NCBI GenBank assembly: GCA_050011815.1
Contig: JBEKIJ010000004.1
Coordinates: 1 to 64,000 of the forward strand
Direction of reading: 5' to 3'
DNA from: Chersky-840 sp050011815
GTDB taxonomy: Bacteria > Actinomycetota > Acidimicrobiia > Acidimicrobiales > UBA8190
DNA length: 64,000 nt
Shown here piece after piece: positions 57,682 to 64,000 of the stretch (positions are counted from its first letter, which is position 1; every line of letters begins with the position of its first letter). The notes beneath the pieces were generated by a model, which saw only the letters and a list, made by a program, of their open reading frames with translations, was not told where the DNA came from and made no database searches. The translations under genes were made by a program, and so were the position numbers.

Positions 57682-58221
57682 ATGACGCATCTGATCGACA
57701 CCCAGTTCGGTGAGGCCTTCGTCGGATCGGGTGCCGAGGCGGCCCACATCAACACGGTCCTGGGTCGCAAGGGAGGTCCGGTCGAGACGTCGTTCACCAC
57801 CGCTCTGGCCACCCCCCGCCCCGGGCACGTCGCCTTTGTGACCGTGGTTCGCCCCGGGCTGCCGGTGAAACCGTTCACGTTGTTCGTGAACAAGGCCGAG
57901 CTCACCGGGGAACGCCACTCCAACTTGACCTGGGGCGCGGCCCAGGCGGGCGTGGCCTCAGGGGTGCTGTGGGCTGTGGCGGACGACGTGGTCGTCGCCG
58001 GAGACGTCGACGACCTGCTCCTGATCGCGGCGGTGTGGGTCGACCCGCGGGCGCAAGAAGAAGCGCTGGTGTACGAGAACAACCGACAGGCCGCCCGCCG
58101 AGCGCTTGACCAGGGGCGTCGGCAAGAGCCGGCGCTACCCGCCCTGCTCGCTGTCGCCACGGCCCCCGAGAACCCGTTCTTCAGCCTCAGGTTCGAAGGG
58201 GACGGCTCCCCGTCTCCCTGA
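57682..58221 (+). CDS. fae: formaldehyde-activating enzyme (Fae) family
   Basis: 179 residues from the ATG at 57682. It matches Fae throughout: GEAFVGSGAEAAHINTVLGRKGGPV (His 22 is the catalytic His position), TALATPRPGHVAFVTVVRPGLPVKPFTLFVNKAEL, WGAAQAGVASGV, VDDLLLIAAVWVDPRAQEEALVYENNRQAARRAL. Fae condenses formaldehyde with a tetrahydropterin, removing it from the cell. In methylotrophs the acceptor is tetrahydromethanopterin; whether this organism makes it is not shown here, and no other pterin-dependent gene is in the window. It follows the oxygenase by 13 nt. Confidence 0.9.
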   Translation: MTHLIDTQFGEAFVGSGAEAAHINTVLGRKGGPVETSFTTALATPRPGHVAFVTVVRPGLPVKPFTLFVNKAELTGERHSNLTWGAAQAGVASGVLWAVADDVVVAGDVDDLLLIAAVWVDPRAQEEALVYENNRQAARRALDQGRRQEPALPALLAVATAPENPFFSLRFEGDGSPSP

Positions 58222-58429
58222 GGTCCGGCCCTTTGGAAGGAGTCTGGGACTTACCTGTGGACAGCCTGAGTTCTGGCCGCGTAGGTTGTCGAGTCGGGGT
58301 TCCCCGATCGAGGTGGGTCGTGGCGTTGTGCGCCTACCCGAGATCGGGTGTGGCCGACGGGACCTACGACCGGGGGGTGGGGTCATCGATGGGACGGGTC
58401 TCTCGTCGCCGGCACGAGGTGGGTCTCTC

Positions 58430-59473
58430 GTGAATTCGAGGCGGAGAATCTCGGGCCGTGGTCGTCGTCACACGGTTCGAACCGACGGCTCTCGCCGCCG
58501 CCGTCTGACTCTCGGCAGCGCCCTGATGCTCTCGATGTCGGTATCGGTATCCCTGGCTCTTGTTGTCGGGGTTTCGTCCACCACCGCCGCCGCCAGTCCG
58601 TCGCGGGCGTCATCGATTCCTCTCGGGGCCTATGCGGGAACCGACAACCCCCTCGGAGTCGCCCGATTCGGCTCGACGACCGGCGCGCACATGACGCTCG
58701 GCACCGATTTCCTCAGCCGATCCAATTGGGGGGCCCTGGAGGATGCCGGCGGGATCGGTGCCTGGGCTGACTCGGGCTACCAGTTGGTCCTCGCGGTGCC
58801 GATGCTCCCCCGCCGGGGACGGACGTCGTTGGTCAGAGGTGCCCGGGGCGCCTATGACTCGCACTTCGTCACCTTGGCCCGGAACCTCGTGGCGGCGGGC
58901 GAGGGCAACGCCTACCTCCGCCTGGGATGGGAGTTCAACGGCAATTGGTACAAGTGGCGCGTCGAGAATGCCCGCAGCGCCGCCGACTTCGCGGCGTATT
59001 TCCGGGACATCGTGGGTGCCATGCGATCTGTGCCAGGCGAATCGTTCAAGTTCGTCTGGAACCCGAGTGCCGACGCCATGTTCGGGCAGTACACCCCGAG
59101 TGAGGCCTATCCGGGCAATGCCTATGTGGACTACATCGGCACAGATGTCTACGACGAATCGTGGGTGGAGCCGCTCAATCCGCAGACCGCATGGTCGAAC
59201 CAGCTCACCTGTCCATGGGGCCTCGACTGGCTGTCGTCGTTCGCGGCGCAAGAGGGCAAACCGATCGTCTTCCCTGAATGGGGCGTGGCCATACGGAGCG
59301 ACGGGCACGGGTTGGGCGACGACCCATACTTCGTCAACCAGTTCGCCGATTGGATCACGACGCAAGACGTCGCGTGGACGAGCATCTTCTCGTTCGACGG
59401 GGACCAACAGGACGACATCACCGACGGCAGCTTCCCCAGTGCCTTGGCCGCGTTCAAGGCCGACTTCGGCTGA
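58430..59473 (+). CDS. secreted GH26-like glycoside hydrolase
   Basis: 347 residues from the GTG at 58430, with GAGGTGGG upstream. A long basic n-region with an RRRR cluster leads into a hydrophobic signal (about 32-52). The catalytic part (about 65-347) has LRLGWEFNGNWYKW, whose Glu is the probable acid/base, FKFVWNPSAD, YIGTDVYDESW and IVFPEWGVA, whose Glu is the likely nucleophile. This is the GH26 (mannanase/glucanase) arrangement. It should act outside the cell on plant or microbial polysaccharides. Substrate unclear. Together with GH5 and GH38 genes it suggests mannan use. Confidence 0.85.
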   Translation: MNSRRRISGRGRRHTVRTDGSRRRRLTLGSALMLSMSVSVSLALVVGVSSTTAAASPSRASSIPLGAYAGTDNPLGVARFGSTTGAHMTLGTDFLSRSNWGALEDAGGIGAWADSGYQLVLAVPMLPRRGRTSLVRGARGAYDSHFVTLARNLVAAGEGNAYLRLGWEFNGNWYKWRVENARSAADFAAYFRDIVGAMRSVPGESFKFVWNPSADAMFGQYTPSEAYPGNAYVDYIGTDVYDESWVEPLNPQTAWSNQLTCPWGLDWLSSFAAQEGKPIVFPEWGVAIRSDGHGLGDDPYFVNQFADWITTQDVAWTSIFSFDGDQQDDITDGSFPSALAAFKADFG

Positions 59474-59642
59474 CCTCGTCTGGCTCGGTTGGCGACAAGG
59501 ACCAGACCGGGAGACGACACTTGATCGCCGTACCTCGTCTCAGCGCACCGTCCCAGGTGGCGGTCCGGGTGGGATCCTTCGGCCTCACGCACTAGAAATG
59601 CGGGATCGGAACAGTGGTGACACGCGGGGAACGTTGAGGAAC

Positions 59643-60908
59643 ATGGCAAGACTCATCTTCGCCAACGCAAACCTCCTGGATGGGAACCACCCGGCCCAGC
59701 CAGGTGCGACCGTTGTGGTGGAGGACGACCGGATCGTCTCGGTCGATCCCGTGGCTTCGGTTGAGTCCCACCCCGATGACCGGGTGTTGGACCTCGCCGG
59801 TCGAACGTTGATGCCCGGAATGGTCAGCTGCCATTTCCACGCCACCTATCACGAGCTCGGCGCCAAGCCGGCCCCGTTCGGCTTGGAGGAGCCGCCGGCC
59901 CTCCAGGCCGTGCGAGCGGTGCGGAACCTCGAGGGAGTCCTGCGCGCCGGTTTCACGTCGGCGGTGAGCGCCGGTGCACCCTTCGCCATCGATCCGGCCA
60001 TGCGGCGGGCCATCGCCGAGGGCGCTGTCGCCGGGCCTCGCTTCGTCCCCGGTAGCCGTGACGTGAGCACGACCGGACACGTGAACGACAGCGCCCCGTG
60101 GTACTGGGAGCTCGGGGGACGAGGAGCACTGCGGATCTGCGACGGTCCTGACGAGTTCCGCCGAGGTGTCCGTGCCGAGATCCGGGAAGGTGCCCGCATC
60201 ATCAAGATGTTCGTCACCGGCGGTCACGGAACCGTGGGCCCCGCCGAGCGGACCGAGATGACACCGGCGGAGATGGGGGCCGCGATCGAAGCTGCCCACG
60301 ACCGGGGCGCGCTGGTGCGGGGCCACATCGCCAACCGCGAGGCTATCGCCATGGCTCTTGACTGCGGCATCGATGTCATCGACCACGGCGACGGCATGGA
60401 CGACAAGGCCATCGCCCGCATCGTGGAGACCCGAACGGCGGTGGCCCCCTCCATGTTCTTCCCCTACCGACTGTGGCAGTCGATGTCGGGGAGCCGTCTC
60501 GGCTTCACCGATTCACTCAAGGCCGACCTGGATGCCTCCTTTGCCTGGCTGCCGAGAGCGAACGAGGCCGGCATGCGGCTGGTGGTGGGCGACGACTACG
60601 GGGCGATGGGGTTCCCGCACGGAATCTATGGTGAGGAGCTCGCCTTCTACGTCGACGTGGTCGGCATTGCGCCCCTCGACGTCCTGCGTTGGGCCACACG
60701 ACACGGCGCCGAGCTGATGGGTCGGGGCCACGACCTCGGAACCGTCGAGCCCGGCAAGCTGGCCGATCTCCTGATCGTCGACGGCGACCCATCGGTCGAC
60801 ATCGGGGTCCTGAGCGATCCGGGGCGTCTGGAAGCGGTGATCAAAGGGGGGCACCTGGTGAGCGGGCCCTGGAGCCGTGCCGAGGGACATCAGCCTCGGT
60901 CGGGGTGA
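59643..60908 (+). CDS. amidohydrolase family protein (imidazolonepropionase-like)
   Basis: 421 residues from the ATG at 59643, preceded by TTGAGGAA. Metal motif SCHFHATYHELG (HxH), Lys in ARIIKMFVTGG, His in VRGHIANREA and IDHGDGM, and Asp in LVVGDDYGAMG. The C-terminal GHDLGTVEPGKLADLLIVDGDP is standard for the family. It hydrolyses a cyclic amide or acyl dipeptide in the cytosol. Downstream are an amidotransferase, a regulator, an M24 hydrolase and a permease, suggesting a role in breaking down an imported nitrogen compound. Confidence 0.9.
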   Translation: MARLIFANANLLDGNHPAQPGATVVVEDDRIVSVDPVASVESHPDDRVLDLAGRTLMPGMVSCHFHATYHELGAKPAPFGLEEPPALQAVRAVRNLEGVLRAGFTSAVSAGAPFAIDPAMRRAIAEGAVAGPRFVPGSRDVSTTGHVNDSAPWYWELGGRGALRICDGPDEFRRGVRAEIREGARIIKMFVTGGHGTVGPAERTEMTPAEMGAAIEAAHDRGALVRGHIANREAIAMALDCGIDVIDHGDGMDDKAIARIVETRTAVAPSMFFPYRLWQSMSGSRLGFTDSLKADLDASFAWLPRANEAGMRLVVGDDYGAMGFPHGIYGEELAFYVDVVGIAPLDVLRWATRHGAELMGRGHDLGTVEPGKLADLLIVDGDPSVDIGVLSDPGRLEAVIKGGHLVSGPWSRAEGHQPRSG

Positions 60909-60968
60909 GATCACGTTCGGGTGGAACGTGGAGTAGAGCGCGGCGGGCTCGGGATTAGATTGCGGTCC

Positions 60969-61736
60969 ATGGCTCAAGGCAACAACAACGTGGACGACTC
61001 CTCACCGTCGTGTCTGGTTGTGCAGCACGTCGAGCCCGAGGGCCCCTATGCCATCGGTGAGGCGCTCGCCACCGCCGGTGTCGTGGTGGACATCCGCCGG
61101 GTCTATGGCGGCGAGCGCCTGCCTGCCGACATCGCCGATTTCACCGGGGTCGTAGTCATGGGCGGCCCCATGGCCGCGCACAGCGATTCGGGTTTCCCCA
61201 CCCGACAGGCGGAGCTCGATCTCCTCGCCGAGGCGATCGCCCGTGGGGTGCCCACCATCGGCGTGTGCCTCGGGGCGCAACTCCTCGCCCTGGCCGGCGG
61301 TGGGAAGGTGTTCCCGGGAGCGAACGGGGCCGAGGTGGGGTGGGCCCCCGTCGAGCTCACGGACCAGGCCGCCGCCGACCCGCTGCTGAGCGCGCTGCCC
61401 GATCACCTCACGGTCCTGCACTGGCACGGGGACACCTTCGACCTTCCACCCGGATCGGTCCACCTCGCCGGCAGTCCTCGCTACCCCGCCCAGGCCTTCA
61501 GGATCGGTGCTCGGGCCTGGGGTCTGCAGTTCCACCTGGAGGTCGATGATGGCGCGGTCGCTGCGTTTCTCGACGCCTTCGGCCAGGATGCCGTGCGGGC
61601 CGGAACCACCCCCGAGGTGATCGCCGGGGAGAGCCGGGCCGCGCTGCGGGCCCTCATGCCTCATCGCGCCAGCGTCCTGACACGATTCGCCGAGCTGGTC
61701 GCCACGCGCGATCGGGAGCAGCTCGTGGATCGGTAG
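60969..61736 (+). CDS. class I glutamine amidotransferase-like hydrolase
   Basis: 255 residues from the ATG at 60969. Nucleophile Cys in GVCLGAQLLA, His and Glu in GLQFHLEVDD, oxyanion region VVVMGGPMAAHSD. The layout is the GMP-synthase-like GATase1 domain without a synthetase partner. Such lone proteins cleave gamma-glutamyl compounds or glutamine. It starts 60 nt after the amidohydrolase gene, and the next gene is an XRE-cupin regulator, a context reminiscent of gamma-glutamyl-polyamine catabolism, though no ligase or aminotransferase is present. Confidence 0.88.
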   Translation: MAQGNNNVDDSSPSCLVVQHVEPEGPYAIGEALATAGVVVDIRRVYGGERLPADIADFTGVVVMGGPMAAHSDSGFPTRQAELDLLAEAIARGVPTIGVCLGAQLLALAGGGKVFPGANGAEVGWAPVELTDQAAADPLLSALPDHLTVLHWHGDTFDLPPGSVHLAGSPRYPAQAFRIGARAWGLQFHLEVDDGAVAAFLDAFGQDAVRAGTTPEVIAGESRAALRALMPHRASVLTRFAELVATRDREQLVDR

Positions 61737-61797
61737 CCAGGGTCGGTCCGGGAGGTGCCGGCCGGCGCGGCGCCAACGTTTCCGCCCTGTTAACTGT

Positions 61798-61824
61798 GAC
61801 AACTTAGGTTGTCTCAGGGACAAC
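61798..61824. promoter_or_regulatory. alternating inverted repeats, likely XRE operator
   Basis: GACAAC, GTTGTC and GACAAC occur in a row with spacers of 4 and 5 nt, making two overlapping dyads. They lie 20 nt upstream of the XRE-cupin start. Multiple half-sites suit cooperative binding of a dimeric XRE regulator, so autoregulation and control of the downstream M24 gene are likely. Confidence 0.7.
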
Positions 61825-61843
61825 AGACCCGTATGGTGGTGGC

Positions 61844-62422
61844 ATGGCACCAGATGCCGGAGCCGTGCTCATCTCTGTGGGTCAGCGTCTGCGGGCGGCC
61901 CGGGAGCGGGTTGGACTCACGCTCGATCAGACGGCGGAGCTGTCGGGCTTGTCCAAGGCGCACCTGTCGCGCCTCGAATCCGCCGAGCGCCAGCCGTCGA
62001 TCGCGGCATTGCTGTCACTGTCGGGCGCGCTGGGAACCCCCGTCAGTGTCCTCCTGGGTGAAGACCAGGACCCGAGCCCCCTCACCATCTCCACCATGGG
62101 TACCCCACGACATGACTCCAAGGGGCTCTCCATCGCGCCGTGTAGTGGGTACGCAGGTTCCTCGGCGTTGGAGGCCTTGCGCATCGCCGTGGATCCGGAT
62201 CGCCCCTTGACACCCCCGGCCCACCACCGTGGTGAGGAGTGGCTGTACGTGCTCCAGGGCATCCTCCGTCTCGAATACGACGGCGAGGTTCATCATCTGG
62301 GCCCAGGGGTCGCCGCCCACTTCGATGCCGAGCGCCCGCATCGCCTGGGGGCCGAGGGGCAGGGCGCTGAGGTCTTGTTGGTTGCGGCCAAGGACACCCG
62401 CAATGTGCAGCCCATCCACTAG
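61844..62422 (+). CDS. XRE family regulator with cupin domain
   Basis: 192 residues from the ATG at 61844. HTH: VGQRLRAARERVGLTLDQTAELSGLSKAHLSRLESAERQPSIAALLSLSGAL. The cupin sensor domain (about 115-190) has PAHHRGEEWLYVLQGILRLEYDGEVHHLGPG. Such PuuR-like proteins repress catabolic genes and release DNA when a metabolite binds the cupin. It lies 33 nt before the M24 gene, so it may be co-transcribed with it and regulate the locus. Confidence 0.92.
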   Translation: MAPDAGAVLISVGQRLRAARERVGLTLDQTAELSGLSKAHLSRLESAERQPSIAALLSLSGALGTPVSVLLGEDQDPSPLTISTMGTPRHDSKGLSIAPCSGYAGSSALEALRIAVDPDRPLTPPAHHRGEEWLYVLQGILRLEYDGEVHHLGPGVAAHFDAERPHRLGAEGQGAEVLLVAAKDTRNVQPIH

Positions 62423-62454
62423 CAACACTCGAGGACCAGAAGAGAGGTCGTGAC

Positions 62455-63162
62455 ATGGCATCGGTGACCCACATGGACAGCGTCGAAGCGACTGGCGAGA
62501 GGTTCTCGCTCCAAGAGCTTCTCTACGTGCGGGCTCGAACTCGTCGCGCTGTGCACATGATCGCCGAGCGAGTGAAGGTCGGCATGGCCGAGGAGGAGGC
62601 GAAAGAGGCCGCTCGGGCCATCCTTACCTCCCTCGGCATGCGCCGAGGCTGGCACCACATCATCGTGCGGTGTGGCCCGAACACCACCAAGGATTTCATG
62701 GAGCGATCCGAACCGGGCGTCGTCCTGGGAGAGAACGACATCTTCTTCGTCGATATCGGGCCCATCTTCCGCGATACCGAAGGCGACGCCGGCGACACCT
62801 TCGTGTTCGGAGATGACCCCGAGCACCATCGCGCCAAGCGGGATGTCCGGGCCATCTGGGAAGACGTCCGGCGTGTCTGGTTCGACGAACGCATCACCGG
62901 ACAGGAGCTCTACCGCTACGCAGAAAAGGCGACGGCCGACCGTGGGTGGAAGCTGAATCTGGACCTCTCGGGGCACCGTCTTTCCGACTACCCGCACTCG
63001 GCGCATTACGACGGACCATTGGCCGAGGTTCCCTTTCGGCCCAATCCCAATCTCTGGGTCCTCGAGATCGCCATCGCCCACCCCGATCGCCAGTTCGGCG
63101 CCTTCTACGAAGACCTGCTGCTCGAAGATCAGTCGTTTCCTGAAGGGGTGCTCCCGGCCTAG
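62455..63162 (+). CDS. M24 family metallopeptidase-like (creatinase/prolidase fold)
   Basis: 235 residues from the ATG at 62455, with AGAGAGG upstream. The pita-bread fold's metal ligands are visible: Asp in FFVDIGP, Asp in GDAGDTF, His in DLSGHRLSDYPH, Glu in VLEIAI and Glu in FYEDLLL. The usual N-terminal domain of creatinases and prolidases is missing, so it is a single-domain form. It probably hydrolyses a dipeptide or amide. The following permease gene suggests that it acts on imported substrates. Confidence 0.88.
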   Translation: MASVTHMDSVEATGERFSLQELLYVRARTRRAVHMIAERVKVGMAEEEAKEAARAILTSLGMRRGWHHIIVRCGPNTTKDFMERSEPGVVLGENDIFFVDIGPIFRDTEGDAGDTFVFGDDPEHHRAKRDVRAIWEDVRRVWFDERITGQELYRYAEKATADRGWKLNLDLSGHRLSDYPHSAHYDGPLAEVPFRPNPNLWVLEIAIAHPDRQFGAFYEDLLLEDQSFPEGVLPA

Positions 63163-63476
63163 GGACGGTGCGCGCTGCGCCGACAAAACAATTCCTGAAT
63201 ACGCGCAGACCGGGTTCTGGAATCACGTCCTGATTCCCTCGCTGTTCGTAGATAATGCGCGTGGCCTTCCGCGCCGACTTTCGCGCGCCTGCTCCCCCAG
63301 AAATCTACCGAAGTTCCTACCAGCATCCCGTCGTCGGTCTGATCGGAAACACGTCTGACACGAGGGCTTAATAGCGCTTAACGCCGCAGGTCTTGTATTC
63401 GCTCTGCTTCTCGTTGAGATTTGTCATAGATGCAATTCATCCCGCCTCATAGCGAGAAGAGAGGAAGCTGAGCGCC
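63163..63476. other. intergenic region, probable permease promoter
   Basis: About 314 nt with visibly lower GC than the flanking genes. No ORF and no clear tRNA. TTGAGA near 63413 could be a -35 element, but no good -10 follows. A ribosome binding site GAGAGGAAG precedes the permease start. Confidence 0.45.
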
Positions 63477-64000
63477 ATGGAGACGACAGGTTTACAAACA
63501 CCGCCAGCTCCGCCCGGAAGGCAACAGGGGCTCCGGAGGAATGCACTGGGCTTTCCCACCGTGCTGGCCCAGTCCATCGCGGTGATCTCGCCCACCATGA
63601 CGGCCGTCCTGATCATCGCCTTGTGTTTCGGCGACGCCGGGAACGGGACGTGGCTCGCCTATGCCTTCGGCACGGTGATGCTGCTCTTCGTCGTCGGGTG
63701 CCTGAACCAGTTCGCCAAACGATCAGCCTTGGCGGGGTCGATGTACGGCTACACCGGACGGGGGCTCGGACCCAAGGCGGGTGTGATATCGGGGTGGAGC
63801 CTCATCTGGGCGTATCTCTTCATCGGTGTCGCCGGCCTCACGGGGTTTGCGATCTTCGCCCAGCAATTCTTGCAAGGCATCGGCGTGCACACGACTGTGC
63901 CCCCGGTGATCTTCTTCCTGCTCAGTGCGGGGGTGTGCTGGTTCATCGCCTACAAGGACATCCACGTCTCGTCGCTGCTCACCCTGGTGTTCGAGATCGT
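63477..64000 (+). CDS. APC family amino acid permease, 3' end outside window
   Basis: The ATG at 63477 opens a frame that runs to the edge (174 codons). After a polar start (METTGLQTPPAPPGRQQG), helix 1 reads LGFPTVLAQSIAVISPTMTA, with the APC-type unwound region, and ALAGSMYGYTGRGLGPKAGVISGWSLIWAYLF continues into helix 3. This matches amino acid/polyamine/organocation permeases. It probably imports the substrate for the enzymes just upstream. It is separated from them by 314 nt and may have its own promoter. Confidence 0.88.
   Translation, partial: METTGLQTPPAPPGRQQGLRRNALGFPTVLAQSIAVISPTMTAVLIIALCFGDAGNGTWLAYAFGTVMLLFVVGCLNQFAKRSALAGSMYGYTGRGLGPKAGVISGWSLIWAYLFIGVAGLTGFAIFAQQFLQGIGVHTTVPPVIFFLLSAGVCWFIAYKDIHVSSLLTLVFEI

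Overview
The window is high-GC DNA (clearly above 60% by eye) with dense, mostly short-spaced genes. Its families fit an actinobacterium: GAF-ANTAR regulators, an F420-type luciferase-like oxidoreductase, LPxTG-like sorting signals, DHA2 drug exporters and leaderless-looking starts. The mix of secreted repeat proteins and one-carbon enzymes suggests a soil or aquatic member of Acidimicrobiia or a relative. That lineage is inference, because no rRNA or other phylogenetic marker is present. No tRNA, rRNA, CRISPR array, phage or insertion sequence was seen.

Layout. 1-2125: exported proteins (CAP-like, a small secreted protein, and a DUF3494 ice-binding-like protein with an LPFTG anchor). 2577-15674: a signalling island. 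It holds a GAF-GGDEF-EAL protein, two large soluble hybrid histidine kinases, a lone HPt, a kinase-like protein that has lost its phospho-acceptor histidine and ATP site but keeps REC and HPt, a lone REC, a small unknown protein and two GAF-ANTAR proteins. 15715-17241: secreted GH5 glycosidase. 17298-22443: GNAT enzyme and two drug-exporter/regulator pairs (MFS-MerR and MFS-TetR), each with a perfect inverted repeat upstream. 22651-27599: LLM oxidoreductase, NAD formate dehydrogenase, an MFS exporter with a winged-helix-like tail, and DUF998. 27792-32578: small secreted protein, a CapA-like gene lacking its start, and a PadR-ABC-FtsX cassette.

32636-39396: DAO-type flavoenzyme, a MarR-controlled heterodimeric ABC exporter, and a CorA-type transporter. 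39442-48026: carrier protein, PAS-GGDEF-EAL protein, GH38 mannosidase, NlpC/P60 hydrolase and a class III nucleotide cyclase. 48094-49838: HpcH/HpaI aldolase coupled to a 2-hydroxyacid dehydrogenase. 50805-55919: two divergent, very large secreted repeat proteins. 56134-59473: membrane-anchored unknown, a 2-oxoglutarate oxygenase directly followed by a formaldehyde-activating enzyme, and a GH26-like glycosidase. 59643-64000: amidohydrolase, class I amidotransferase, XRE-cupin regulator, M24 hydrolase and the start of an APC permease, which together look like a nitrogen-compound catabolic locus.

The most unusual points are the phosphorelay island with its decayed kinase, the tight oxygenase-Fae pair (a possible formaldehyde-release-and-capture unit), the CapA gene that loses its start beside the PadR cassette, and a set of clean palindromic operators linking local regulators to exporters.
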